NCBI RefSeq assembly: GCF_009834785.1
Contig: NZ_WUYX01000028.1
Location: forward strand, 1-64,000
DNA from: Natronorubrum halalkaliphilum
Lineage (GTDB): Archaea; Halobacteriota; Halobacteria; Halobacteriales; Natrialbaceae
Length of the DNA stretch: 64,000 nt
Direction of reading: 5' to 3'
Position numbers and translations under genes: made by a program. Positions 1 through 8,234 of this stretch are shown piece by piece; the first letter of the stretch is position 1, and each line of letters starts with the position of its first letter. The notes beneath the pieces were generated by a model. That model was not told the origin of the DNA. It was given only the letters and a program-made list of their open reading frames with translations, and did not search any database.

Positions 1-224
1 ATTGTCCTCATGTTCGCCATCATCAACATAGAAAAGCTCTGTGAACCACTCTAACTACCATTCAGCAGCTATTCAACAAAGCAGTACAGAGTGGTTCTGG
101 ATGCGTTCAGCGCCCCTACCGTTGGTTTCTATGTTACCGAGGGTGATTGGCGGTAGAAGAGTGATCCGTGCTGGAGTCGATTAGCAGCGAGCGGATGCCG
201 GCACCGAAAGCTCGAACGAGTCGG
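1..224. other. Left edge of window, no supportable gene
   Basis: No convincing gene lies here. A plus-strand frame is open from base 1 and stops at 52-54. It could be the last 17 codons of a gene beginning outside the window, but the tail is too short to identify. The remainder is non-coding sequence downstream of the minus-strand gene that ends at 225. Confidence 0.4.
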
Positions 225-1055
225 CTACAATCGGGCGGTGTGCTCGCCATCTTCGTAGATAACCGCATCGAACAGCGGCAACAACACGTTTACCTCCGAC
301 TGCTCACACTCGAGCGGATCGAGATGATAGTGGGCGATGCTGTCCAGTTCCTCGAGGCGCGGCAAGAGCGCGTGGAAAAACGAGATCGTTTGCTCGAGAT
401 CCGTGTGATCGATCAGCGAATCGACGGACTGGAAACAGATCGTCGAGACGTTGCTATTCGATTCCCACGCCGTCAGCGACCGATGGATCCGATCGCCGAG
501 CGTCGAGAGATCCGCCTCGTCACCGATCAGATCTGCCTCGGTCGAGTCGGGAAGCGTCACTGTCCGCGTCCCCGCCGAGCGTGCGAACTCGCCGAGGCTG
601 ATCACCTTTCGCTCGGCGGGTTGGGGCTGATTCGTCCCCGCCCACGAGTTCGCTTCTTCCTCGACCGTTCGATCGGTGACGACGCTGAGGATGTTCTCGT
701 TTTCAGGTGGGTGTGGATGGAGTAGATCGGTACAGAGAGATTTGTCGTCCTTGCTCGGTGCCAACAGCAACACGTTCGACGCCGTCTCGAGTTTCGTGTG
801 AATCGACTCCGGATCTCGAAACAGTAGCTCGCCGTCCGGGTGGACCGTGATGTGGAAGCCTTCGTACTCGAAGGACACGGTTGTCTCGACGTTCGTCCGG
901 TGTAAGGTATCCAGCGATTCTGCATCGATCGCAGAATGGAGCGGGCGCAACTCGTCTCTCGCCGAGCCGGTGATAGCGCGGACCGATTCGATGATTCTCA
1001 CGCTGGGCCGATCGTTGTCATCCAGAACAAGACGATATGGCGTATCATACGGCAT
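225..1055 (-). CDS. HalOD1 output domain / DUF7504-like regulatory protein
   Basis: This 276-residue acidic cytoplasmic protein has no signal peptide or membrane segment. Residues about 15-85 resemble the haloarchaeal HalOD1 output domain (a short beta-rich module ending VHPDGELLFRDP). The rest resembles the halobacterial RecA-like DUF7504 family, with the typical strand ASNVLLLAPSKDDKSLCTDLL followed by a later region around KVISLGEFARS. No Walker A (GxxxxGKT) is visible, so ATP binding is doubtful, as in most DUF7504 proteins. HalOD1 proteins are usually thought to be signalling or transcription-related outputs; the target is unknown. A T/A-rich box (gatttatgc read on the minus strand) lies about 40 nt upstream. 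The gene stands alone in a sparse accessory region. Confidence 0.7.
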   Translation of the reverse strand: MPYDTPYRLVLDDNDRPSVRIIESVRAITGSARDELRPLHSAIDAESLDTLHRTNVETTVSFEYEGFHITVHPDGELLFRDPESIHTKLETASNVLLLAPSKDDKSLCTDLLHPHPPENENILSVVTDRTVEEEANSWAGTNQPQPAERKVISLGEFARSAGTRTVTLPDSTEADLIGDEADLSTLGDRIHRSLTAWESNSNVSTICFQSVDSLIDHTDLEQTISFFHALLPRLEELDSIAHYHLDPLECEQSEVNVLLPLFDAVIYEDGEHTARL

Positions 1056-1646
1056 GTATTACTTACTCTCCCATAGATAGCGTAGCAGCATAAATCACCT
1101 TGCCTCCGGCGGTCAACTCGTGGCCGATATCCGCCGGTCGCGATTTGGATTCGTTCGAGACGCTACCGGTCTGGCCGGTAATTTCGGCGCTTGCGAGTCT
1201 GCCTACTCGTCTGCAATGATGATCCTGTCGGCGTCTTCCTTTTCAGCCGCCAGAATCGCTTCTTCGACCTCTTCCTGAGTTGCCTCTTCCATGCACCAAT
1301 CCCTATTACTATCGGTATCATCACCCCACCACATTAACTATTTCTAACGATAAATTTCTGTCAGCACTTGCGACTCGTCGCTACCTCTCCCGTGGTTGAT
1401 TTCTTGAATCAGCAGAACACGCCAAAACGACGCCGTCACCACTCCTTGAGTCGAATCATCGCTCGCCACCGCTTTCGATCGTGTACGCAATGGATTTGAC
1501 GAGGCGCTCATCGGTTGCCCTACTAATACTCGATAACCGACAGAAACGTGCGAGGACCGTGGAGTTTCAGGATGCTTTCGAGAGATGAACTACACACATA
1601 GTTGGGGCCAGAGCTAAAGAATGGTCGGTTGTTTATCTCAGACATA
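1056..1646. other. Long intergenic stretch with one tiny ORF
   Basis: Apart from the 29-codon minus-strand ORF described separately at 1203-1292, no reading frame with a plausible start, ribosome site and composition is visible. The stretch is AT-richer than the core of the window and probably belongs to the accessory segment next to tRNA-Pro. Confidence 0.4.
1203..1292 (-). CDS. Possible 29-residue acidic small protein
   Basis: The minus strand reads ATG to TAG for 29 residues beginning MEEATQEEVEEAILAAEKED. The peptide is strongly acidic, as haloarchaeal proteins are, and would form one amphipathic helix. An AT-rich segment lies upstream (around 1305-1340), but no clear Shine-Dalgarno is visible. 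It may instead be the 3' remnant of a longer decayed gene. Function is unknown. Confidence 0.3.
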   Translation of the reverse strand: MEEATQEEVEEAILAAEKEDADRIIIADE

Positions 1647-1775
1647 TTGATAACTTCTCTTTGTTCTGAGTGCGACGGACTGGGCGAACAGGTTGCTAAA
1701 TACGTTTCCGACGACGGGGCGATAGCTGACTTCGAGTGTACGGAATGCGGTCACGAGTGGTCGATTCCACTGTAA
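1647..1775 (+). pseudogene. Zinc-ribbon protein remnant
   Basis: A plus-strand frame ending TAA at 1773-1775 encodes two CxxC knuckles (CSEC and CTEC) about 25 residues apart, followed by GHEW and a short tail. This is the pattern of tiny zinc-ribbon proteins in haloarchaeal viruses and plasmids. No ATG is in frame; TTG at 1647 is the best available start, so it may be truncated. Its end overlaps the 3' part of the minus-strand ORF at 1696-1974. Family membership is judged only from the cysteine pattern. Confidence 0.35.
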
Positions 1776-1974
1776 CCTGGCTGCATCCACTTTTCGAGTC
1801 GCCTCTTTCCGGAGCGTTCAGTCCCGCTGCCGGCGTTACCGTCGTCAGCACGAACGTCCCAGCTTTCGTTAAAGACACGACAAACGTCACCGTCAGTCGC
1901 GTGATGAGCCGATGGACTATGGGTGTCCGACCCTCGACATCGTACAGTCGGCTCGCCGGGACGAACTCAGACAT
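1696..1974 (-). CDS. Small membrane protein, accessory
   Basis: A 92-residue product starts MSEFVPASRLYDVEG and has one hydrophobic stretch at about residues 25-50 (LTVTFVVSLTKAGTFVLTT). Its ATG overlaps the stop codon of the upstream zinc-ribbon gene by 8 nt and is preceded by GGAGGTGAGG, so the two are probably translated together. The C-terminal third is basic and rich in S, T and R, unlike a haloarchaeal core protein. It also overlaps an opposite-strand zinc-ribbon remnant, so the true end may be earlier. The function is not recognised. The setting, next to a tRNA with tiny overlapping genes, suggests mobile-element origin. Confidence 0.4.
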   Translation of the reverse strand: MSEFVPASRLYDVEGRTPIVHRLITRLTVTFVVSLTKAGTFVLTTVTPAAGLNAPERGDSKSGCSQVTVESTTRDRIPYTRSQLSPRRRKRI

Positions 1975-2197
1975 CGGCCTCACCTCCGTGGTGACCGGCG
2001 GCCCTCTCCGGAATAGGAATGCCAACGTTGACACCAGCTGCAGACCCGCGAGTCAGTCGGCGATACGAGTCACAGTCTCCGCAGCGGTGGGCGCGGTCAC
2101 TGTTGTCGCCGTAAACGCGGCAGAAGCGGTCCGAAACGTACGACCCGCAGTGTTTGCACGTCGAGTTGTCGACCGACGGCCACGGCGCGATCGTCAC
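1967..2197 (-). CDS. Small zinc-ribbon protein (DUF7563-like)
   Basis: The product is about 76 residues, with one CxxC pair in CKHCGSYVSDRFCRVYGD and a second in HRCGDCDSYRRL. This layout resembles the short DUF7563 zinc-ribbon family common in haloarchaeal genomes and their mobile elements. The GTG at 2197 is chosen because GGAGGTG sits 6 nt upstream; an in-frame GTG at 2206 is possible. The next gene overlaps its stop. A DNA- or protein-binding role is likely for such ribbons but is not shown here. The 5' end lies about 120 nt from the 3' end of tRNA-Pro, which fits an integrated-element remnant. Confidence 0.5.
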   Translation of the reverse strand: MTIAPWPSVDNSTCKHCGSYVSDRFCRVYGDNSDRAHRCGDCDSYRRLTRGSAAGVNVGIPIPERAAGHHGGEADV

Positions 2198-2315
2198 GCC
2201 GACCACCTCCGGCCGGTCTGTCGGCTACGTGGCAATATACCGAAACCGAGAATTGGATTTTCGGCAGGCTCAAGGGGTTGAGGTGCCCGACAATGAACAC
2301 TTAGATAATTTCGAG

Positions 2316-2386
2316 TGGGACCGCCGAGAATTGAACTCGGGTCCTACGGACCCCATCCGCAGAGGATACCACTACCCCACGGTCCC
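2316..2386 (-). tRNA. tRNA-Pro (anticodon GGG)
   Basis: The minus strand folds as a full cloverleaf. The acceptor GGGACCG pairs with CGGUCCC, the anticodon stem UGCGG/CCGUA encloses loop AUGGGGU (anticodon GGG), and the T arm is CCGAG-UUCAAUU-CUCGG with an A discriminator. It reads CCC codons (and CCU by wobble). CCA is not encoded and no intron is seen. Small mobile-type genes begin just beyond its 3' end, a common pattern where tRNA genes serve as integration sites. Confidence 0.95.
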
Positions 2387-2410
2387 GCACGTGAATCGAT
2401 GGTCGTCTGC

Positions 2411-2419
2411 TGTTTAAGC
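2411..2419 (-). promoter_or_regulatory. TATA-like box of tRNA-Pro
   Basis: Read on the minus strand the sequence is gcttaaaca, centred about 28 nt before the tRNA 5' end, the expected archaeal TATA-box distance. Confidence 0.5.
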
Positions 2420-2527
2420 GTGTCGTTTTTGGGTGGCAGTGTAACGATTGCCCCGCTACCAGAGCTCTCAGCAACAGCCGATCGTCGCCCTTTCGAGCCC
2501 CCATCTCAACAAAAATAAGGATGGAAT

Positions 2528-3805
2528 TTAGCGCCGATAGCGCTCGAGACGACCGCCGACGTACTTGCCGACGGTGTTCCCCAGTCGGTCGCGGACGGAT
2601 CCGAGCAGTCCGTTGGGGACGAACAGCACGAACAGCACGAAGACGATGCCGAGGAACAGCGGCGCGCGGCCGTCGACAACCGTGTTGATCAGATCGGCGA
2701 TCGTAATCCCGGCGATGTCGGCCGTCAACACGCCGTCGGGCAGGATCCCGCGAAGGTAGGGCGCGAGACCGCCCTGTTCGGAGGAAAGGATGTCCTCGAG
2801 CCACTCGTAGAACGCCGTTCCGAAGAACGGGCCGGCGAGCGTTCCGATCCCGCCGACGATCGTGACGATCAACGCGTCGGCCGTTACGAGGAAGTAGAAC
2901 GTTTCGTCCGGCGAGGCGCCCCTCGAGAACGCGGCAAACAGCGCGCCGGCGATCGCAGCGAAGAAGGCGCTGAAGCCGAACGCGACCATCTTATACCAGA
3001 AGACGTTGTAGCCGATTGCCGCCGCTCGCTCCTCGTTTTCGCGGATAGCGATCATCACGCGGCCGAACGGCGAGTGGATGAGCCGCTGCATCGCGAAGTA
3101 ACTGAGGAGGACGACAGCGCCGATCGCGTAGTACGACGTTAGCGTCGCCGAAATATCGATCCCGAGCCCGAGGACGTTCTCGAAGCTGTCGCCGGCGAGC
3201 CGTCCGAGGGCGATCGAAACCGAGTCGACGTACGGAATTCCGATCTCCGGTGTCGGACCGCTAAGCGTCGGGCCGTCCTGGGGATTCACGGCGACGTAGT
3301 TCCAGTTGCGGACGAGTTCGTAGGCGACTTGCGCGAACCCGAGCGTGATCATCGCGAAGTAGACCCCAGACAGCCGGAAGGAGACGGCTCCGATCGCGAG
3401 CGCGAGTCCGAAGGCGAGGAGTCCACCGACGATCATCGTGATCACGAACGGCGTCCCCGCGGGAATGCCGGGGACGTCTCCGTTGGCTACGAGCACGATG
3501 AAGTACGCCCCGACGCCGTAGAACGCGGCGTGACCAAAGGAGAGGTAGCCGGTGTAGCCGCTGATGAAGTCGAAGCTCATCGCGAACAGTCCCAGGAAGA
3601 GCATCGCGATCAGAAACGTCGTTCCCGGCAAGAACGCGTTCGCCTCCGCGCTGAGCGGCGTCCGTAGCAAGAGCCCGTATATCGGTGGATAAACCGCGAA
3701 GAGCGCGATAACGAGCAGGTGTGGAACGTGTTCCCGAGCGTACTCGCGGAGCCAGTGCTCGTCGTCTCGAGCGTGAGCGGCCGTCGTGTCGGTCACGGTG
3801 TCCAC
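2528..3805 (-). CDS. livM: Branched-chain amino-acid-type ABC permease LivM
   Basis: This 425-residue polytopic protein of the LivM family has about nine membrane segments. It carries the family signatures YTGYLSFGHAAFYGVGAY (near residue 85) and the EAA-like cytoplasmic loop GRVMIAIRENEERAAAIGYN. With LivH it would form the transmembrane channel of a HAAT-type importer. The frame continues upstream of the GTG at 3805 without a stop to the end of livH. A GGAGGTG lies 7 nt before an in-frame ATT at 3899-3901, so the real N-terminus is uncertain. The C-terminus is short and basic. It is the last gene of the liv operon. Confidence 0.9.
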   Translation of the reverse strand: MDTVTDTTAAHARDDEHWLREYAREHVPHLLVIALFAVYPPIYGLLLRTPLSAEANAFLPGTTFLIAMLFLGLFAMSFDFISGYTGYLSFGHAAFYGVGAYFIVLVANGDVPGIPAGTPFVITMIVGGLLAFGLALAIGAVSFRLSGVYFAMITLGFAQVAYELVRNWNYVAVNPQDGPTLSGPTPEIGIPYVDSVSIALGRLAGDSFENVLGLGIDISATLTSYYAIGAVVLLSYFAMQRLIHSPFGRVMIAIRENEERAAAIGYNVFWYKMVAFGFSAFFAAIAGALFAAFSRGASPDETFYFLVTADALIVTIVGGIGTLAGPFFGTAFYEWLEDILSSEQGGLAPYLRGILPDGVLTADIAGITIADLINTVVDGRAPLFLGIVFVLFVLFVPNGLLGSVRDRLGNTVGKYVGGRLERYRR

Positions 3806-3896
3806 GGAATCGGTCGATTCCGCGAGGCCGGCGTCGGGCCCGTCGACGTCGGAACTCGTCCCGCCGTCTTCGCGGGCCCGGTCGTCACGAGCGGGG

Positions 3897-4934
3897 CTAA
3901 TGGCCGCCCACCTCCTCGATGCCGTACAGTCCCTGTGGACGGATGACCAGCGTGATCACCAGCAACAGGAAAATGGTCACCTCGGACAGTCCCGGGAACG
4001 GGACGATGCCCGTGTTGAACAGCCAGGTGGTCAGCGAGTCCGTGACGCCGACGATCACCGCCGCCGCGAGCGTCCCCTTGAACGAGCCGAGCCCGCCGAT
4101 GACGACGACGACGAAGGCGTACAGCAGCACGTCGATGTTGAGCAGGACGCTCGGCCCGTAGGTCGGATCCCAGATGAGAAAGACTCCGCCGACGGCGGCG
4201 AGCCCGGTTCCCAGTCCGAAGACGATCGTGAACGCCTTGCGGACGTCGATCCCGAGCGCTTCGACCATTTCGGCGTCCTCGCTGCCGGCGCGAATGTAGA
4301 GGCCGTACAGCGTTCGGGTCAGGAACGCCCAGACGGCGACCGCAACCAGCGCGCCGGCGGCGATCGCGAACAGGTAGAACCCGCGGATGTTCGCACCGAG
4401 GATCGAGTACCGCGCGTCTAAAACGGCCGGAATCGTCGACGCCGCGGCCGTCCACGTCGGTTCGGGTTGGATGCCGCGAGCCGACGTGAGGATCCGCGCC
4501 GTCTCTTCGAGAATCAGTCCGACGCCGAACGTCAGCAGGATCTGGTACATCGGCGTTCGGTCGTAGATCGGCCGCACGAGCCCGACCTCGAGCGCGGAGC
4601 CGAAGGCCGTCAGTAACGCGAAAATCACCGCTGCGACGGCGATGAACAGGAGGATTCTGACGCCGGATCCCGTGGTGCTCGAGATGCCGACGACGAGCAG
4701 GACGCCACCGATGTACGCACCGAGCATGGCGAACGCCCCGTGGGCGAAGTTGAGCACGCCCATGAGACCGAAGACGAGCGTCAGTCCGACGGCGATGATG
4801 AAGTAGATCGCCGCTTTTCCGAGCCCCTCGACGAGAAGCCGTGCGAGGGTGTCGGGTTGGAAAAACCGTCCGAACGCGTCGACGAGCAGCGGAGCGTCGA
4901 CGAACACCGCCAGCGACGAACCGAAGCCGATCAT
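3897..4934 (-). CDS. livH: Branched-chain amino-acid-type ABC permease LivH
   Basis: This 345-residue integral membrane permease carries the LivH signature GLMGVLNFAHGAFAMLGAYI near residue 57 and the coupling-loop sequence LYGLYIRAGSEDAEMVEALG. It pairs with LivM to form the channel, driven by LivF and LivG on the cytoplasmic side. Its ATG overlaps the livF stop by 4 nt, indicating translational coupling. An N-terminal stretch of about 25 residues precedes the usual start of the family and may be an extra amphipathic segment. The substrate could be branched-chain amino acids, but related systems also carry urea or short amides, so specificity is inferred. Confidence 0.9.
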   Translation of the reverse strand: MIGFGSSLAVFVDAPLLVDAFGRFFQPDTLARLLVEGLGKAAIYFIIAVGLTLVFGLMGVLNFAHGAFAMLGAYIGGVLLVVGISSTTGSGVRILLFIAVAAVIFALLTAFGSALEVGLVRPIYDRTPMYQILLTFGVGLILEETARILTSARGIQPEPTWTAAASTIPAVLDARYSILGANIRGFYLFAIAAGALVAVAVWAFLTRTLYGLYIRAGSEDAEMVEALGIDVRKAFTIVFGLGTGLAAVGGVFLIWDPTYGPSVLLNIDVLLYAFVVVVIGGLGSFKGTLAAAVIVGVTDSLTTWLFNTGIVPFPGLSEVTIFLLLVITLVIRPQGLYGIEEVGGH

Positions 4935-5629
4935 GCTGAGAGATACCTCCGAATCCGATCGTCGTCAGCGGTGACGCCGTCCGTCGCGCCCGATTCGACG
5001 ACAGTCCCGTGATCGAGCAGGTAAAACCGATCCGCGAGATCCATCGCCAGCGGGAAGTTCTGTTCGACCAGGACCAGCGTGGTCTCGGCGGAGGCCTCCC
5101 GCAGCGCGTCGACGACCTGTTCGACGATCAGCGGAGCCAACCCCTCACTCGGCTCGTCGACCAGTAACAGGTCGTTGTTCCCGACCATCCCGCGTGCGAT
5201 TGCGAGCATCTGCTGTTGGCCACCGCTCAGGTTTCTGGCTTCCTTCTCGCGAAATCGCTCGAGGTCGGGGAACAGATCGAAGACGTACTCGCGTTCGGCC
5301 TCGAAATCGGCCTCGGGCGGAACGGCGACCCGAACGTTCTCCTCGACGGTGAGGTAGCCGAACATCCGCCGCTCTTCCGGTACCCAGCCGATCCCTCGTC
5401 CGGCCACGTCGTGGGTGGAATCGCCGGTAACGTCCTCGCCTTTGAACCGGACAGTTCCTTCCCGGGGCGGCGTGAGCTGTAGGATCGATCGGAGCGTGGT
5501 CGTCTTTCCGACACCGTTGCGACCGATGAGGGCGACGATCTCGCTCTCTTCGACGGCGAGATCGACCCCCTGCAGGATATGACTCTCACCGTAGTAGGTG
5601 TGGACGTCCGTGAGTTCGAGCAGGCTCAC
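4931..5629 (-). CDS. livF: ABC transporter ATP-binding protein LivF
   Basis: This is a 232-residue ATPase. Walker A is GRNGVGKTT (about residues 36-44), the signature is LSGGQQQMLAIARG, Walker B is LLLVDEPSEGLAP, and the H-region is LVEQNF. The GTG at 5629 is chosen because GGAGGTG lies a few bases upstream and the protein then begins directly at the family start (SLLELTDVHTYYGES). The frame is open further upstream, but that sequence is arginine-rich and overlaps livG. It sits 58 nt after livG and overlaps livH by 4 nt. Confidence 0.92.
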   Translation of the reverse strand: MSLLELTDVHTYYGESHILQGVDLAVEESEIVALIGRNGVGKTTTLRSILQLTPPREGTVRFKGEDVTGDSTHDVAGRGIGWVPEERRMFGYLTVEENVRVAVPPEADFEAEREYVFDLFPDLERFREKEARNLSGGQQQMLAIARGMVGNNDLLLVDEPSEGLAPLIVEQVVDALREASAETTLVLVEQNFPLAMDLADRFYLLDHGTVVESGATDGVTADDDRIRRYLSA

Positions 5630-5687
5630 GCCACCACCTCCGCGGGAGACGACGCTGTCAGTTCGATGATCCGCCGCCGGCCGGCGC

Positions 5688-6536
5688 TCATCCGGCGGAC
5701 ACCCCCGATTCGCCGCCGTCGTCCGCGTCGGTCCCGGTGGCCGCCCCGTCGGGGTCGTACCCGCCGAGATAGGCCCGCTGGACCGCCTCGCTCTCGCGGA
5801 TCGTTTCCGGTTCGTCCTGGGCAATTAGTTCACCCTGATTCAACACGGCGACGCGGTCACTGATCCCCATCACGACGTCCATGTTGTGCTCGATCAACAG
5901 CACCGCGTGGTCCTCGGAGACGTCCTCGATGATTTCGGTCACCTGACCGACATCCTCGCTCGAGACGCCCGCCGTGGGTTCGTCGAGCAACAGCAGATCC
6001 GGATCGCCGGCGAGCGCGATCCCGATTTCGAGGTTGCGCTTCTCGCCGTGACTGAGATTCTCGGCGGTTCGGTCGGCTTCGGCCGCTAGCCCGATCCGTT
6101 GCAGGATCGACTCGGCCTCCGTAACGTGGTCGTCGAACGCGTTGACGTTCCGCCAGAATCGCCAGGAATCCCCGCCGCGATGGGCCTGAACCGCGATCCG
6201 AACGTTCTCGAGCACCGAAACGGTCGGGAAAATATTTGTTATCTGGTACGATCGGTGGAGTCCGAGCAGCGCCGTCTCGTAGGGGGCAGCGTCGGTGATA
6301 TCGACGACGCCGTCTTCGGCCTCGTTTCCGTAGGCGGCCGGGTCCGTCGGACTGAACTCGATCCGTCCCGCAGTCGGCTCGAGAACGCCTGTAAGCAGGT
6401 TGAAAAACGTCGTCTTCCCGGCCCCGTTCGGTCCGATTACCGAGCAGAGTTCGCCTTCCTCGAGCGTAAAATCGACGGCGTCGACGGCAGTGATGCCACC
6501 GAAGCGTTTGGTGAGTCCGTGAGTTGACAGTAACAT
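5688..6536 (-). CDS. livG: ABC transporter ATP-binding protein LivG
   Basis: This is a 282-residue ATPase. Walker A is GPNGAGKTT (residues 35-43), the signature is LSHGEKRNLEIGIAL, Walker B is LLLLDEPTAGVSSED, and the switch His lies in LIEHNMDVVM. The LivG-type C-terminal extension (ESEAVQRAYLGG) is present and is followed by an acidic glycine-rich tail of about 25 residues. An insertion after the first beta domain (FSPTDPAAYGNEAEDG) is longer than in most bacterial LivG. It begins 9 nt after the substrate-binding protein gene and energises import with LivF. Confidence 0.92.
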   Translation of the reverse strand: MLLSTHGLTKRFGGITAVDAVDFTLEEGELCSVIGPNGAGKTTFFNLLTGVLEPTAGRIEFSPTDPAAYGNEAEDGVVDITDAAPYETALLGLHRSYQITNIFPTVSVLENVRIAVQAHRGGDSWRFWRNVNAFDDHVTEAESILQRIGLAAEADRTAENLSHGEKRNLEIGIALAGDPDLLLLDEPTAGVSSEDVGQVTEIIEDVSEDHAVLLIEHNMDVVMGISDRVAVLNQGELIAQDEPETIRESEAVQRAYLGGYDPDGAATGTDADDGGESGVSAG

Positions 6537-6545
6537 GGAATCAGC

Positions 6546-7901
6546 TCAGCTGAGATCACAAGTGGACTCGTCGGCCGGTACCATAACGTCCGCCGCCGAA
6601 TAGGTCTCGATCGGCTCACCCGGCATTACCGACGCGTCCCAGGTGTCTTCGTACTCCGACTCCGTCGGGACCGGCCAGGCGACCGTCATTTCGGAGGCGG
6701 CCTGATTGTTGTGCTCCTGAAAGGTGTAGGCGTTCTCACCTTTCGGCGTGGCCTCGACGGTCATCCCGCGCATCGCCTCGGCGATGTCCTGGCCGTCGGT
6801 CGAATCGGCTTCCTCGACCGCCTGAGCGAGCGCCGAGGCACCGACGAAGGTCCCAGCACTGAAGAGGTCCGGAACCTGTCCGTAGGCGTCAGTGTGCATG
6901 TCGATGAACGCGTCGTTGATCTCGTTGTCGTACTGATTCCAGTGATAGCGCGTCGTGAACGGGCCGAGACCCGCCTCCTGGATGTCCTCTTCGGTGAAGT
7001 CCTCGCCGAGGGTCGCCTCGACCGTCTGGCCCGTAATTTGGGTCGTGACGAGTTCGGCGAACCCTCCGAACGCCTGGACCTCGTCGTAGGCCATCGCCGC
7101 TGGCAGAAACTCGGGCAACGTGATGAAGGTAAAGCCGCCGACGACGCCGTCGGCACCTTGGTCGATCGCCTCCTCAAACATCCCCTCGAACTCGCTGTAC
7201 CCCTGTTCGACGAATCTGGGCTCGAGCACCTCGATTCCTTCCGCTTCCAGCACCTCCTGATAGTTGTTCGCCACTCCCTGCCCGAAGGCCCCTTCCGCGG
7301 CGAAGATGGCAACCGTCGAGACGTCGCCCTGTTCGGCGACGTATCGGCCGCCAGCGCGGGCGTCCATCGCCGTGTGTTCGCTCGCGCGGAACGCCAGTTC
7401 ATGGCAGTGGTCGCCCGAGACCGTGATATCGCCGTCCGCGGCCGGGCCGATGATAAACGGTACGTCCGCCTCGTCGACGACGTTCGGGATAATGTTTCGA
7501 ACCCCGTCCGACGAGGAGCCGCCGAACAGCAGGTCGACGTCCTCGTCGACGACCAGATCCTCCGCAACGCGCTGTGCCGTCGACGGATCGAACGCCGTAT
7601 CCTGCACGATGATTTCGATCGACGGCCCGTCGTCCGGCTCGAGTTCGTACGTCCCCGTCGTCATCTCCTCGATCGGATCGAGATCGTACTTGTACGCCAG
7701 TCCGGAGTAAAACCCCATCAGGCTAATCTGTCCGTAGTACTCGAGTTCGCCCGAGACGGGTTGGATCGCGCCGATTCGCAACTGGTCGTCGCCGTTGCCG
7801 TCAGCCTGTTCGTCCAGACAACCAGCGATACCCACTGCACCGGCCGTCGTCAACGCACCCGTTCGGCGCAGTATCTCGCGCCGACTGGTCGTGTTCCCCA
7901 T
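6546..7901 (-). CDS. Tat-exported lipoprotein, branched-chain amino-acid-type substrate-binding protein
   Basis: This 451-residue extracytoplasmic binding protein of the LivJ/periplasmic-binding-protein type I family is the first gene of the liv operon. The N-terminus has a twin-arginine motif (SRREIL) and a lipobox ending AGC near residue 27, so it is probably Tat-exported and lipid-anchored, the usual haloarchaeal arrangement. The mature part has the family fold, starting LRIGAIQPVSGELEYYGQ. ATG 7901 is chosen because it places the Tat motif at the N-terminus; an upstream ATG at 7955 would add an unlikely 18-residue leader. The ligand cannot be told from sequence. Confidence 0.92.
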   Translation of the reverse strand: MGNTTSRREILRRTGALTTAGAVGIAGCLDEQADGNGDDQLRIGAIQPVSGELEYYGQISLMGFYSGLAYKYDLDPIEEMTTGTYELEPDDGPSIEIIVQDTAFDPSTAQRVAEDLVVDEDVDLLFGGSSSDGVRNIIPNVVDEADVPFIIGPAADGDITVSGDHCHELAFRASEHTAMDARAGGRYVAEQGDVSTVAIFAAEGAFGQGVANNYQEVLEAEGIEVLEPRFVEQGYSEFEGMFEEAIDQGADGVVGGFTFITLPEFLPAAMAYDEVQAFGGFAELVTTQITGQTVEATLGEDFTEEDIQEAGLGPFTTRYHWNQYDNEINDAFIDMHTDAYGQVPDLFSAGTFVGASALAQAVEEADSTDGQDIAEAMRGMTVEATPKGENAYTFQEHNNQAASEMTVAWPVPTESEYEDTWDASVMPGEPIETYSAADVMVPADESTCDLS

Positions 7902-8234
7902 ACTGAGTACTAACACACTGTCGCAGTATGGTGGGAGGGGTTGACATGTAAACACGCAACACTGCCCTGCTCACCGCTATCGATTACGGCCCTCGTCGAC
8001 CGCTGGCCCGACTTCGTCAACGAGGGTTCCGAACGACCTCGAGTAATCCGGACCAGCGAGGAACAGCAGGGTCGAGCATTCATAACCGTGTGACGTCACA
8101 ACTATCACAGTTTAGCAGCCCTCACAACAGACCAACCGCCTCAACCGTCTCGAACCTCTCGGTCTACTGAATTCCGCACCGGATCGACCACCAGCCGTCC
8201 GTGATGTACCGGTCACTCGGTACAGCAGTTCGTC
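7902..8234. other. Intergenic region upstream of the liv operon
   Basis: No gene is seen in this 333-base stretch. It holds the promoter region of the minus-strand liv operon (AT-rich gtgtttacatg on the minus strand near 7950-7958) and the 3' flank of cbf5. A minus-strand frame from the cbf5 side continues into it, but it is an out-of-frame shadow. Confidence 0.4.

Noticed and set aside
1-54. Possible C-terminal tail of a gene beginning outside the window
   Set aside because: Seventeen codons are too few to identify; composition is not distinctive.
1736-2281. 181-codon plus-strand frame across the small genes near tRNA-Pro
   Set aside because: It has no ribosome site or family features. The opposite strand has overlapping genes with GGAGGTG sites and cysteine motifs.
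1-2315. Second copy of the tRNA-Pro 3' end (attachment site)
   Set aside because: None is visible in the window; if an element exists, its far end lies outside.
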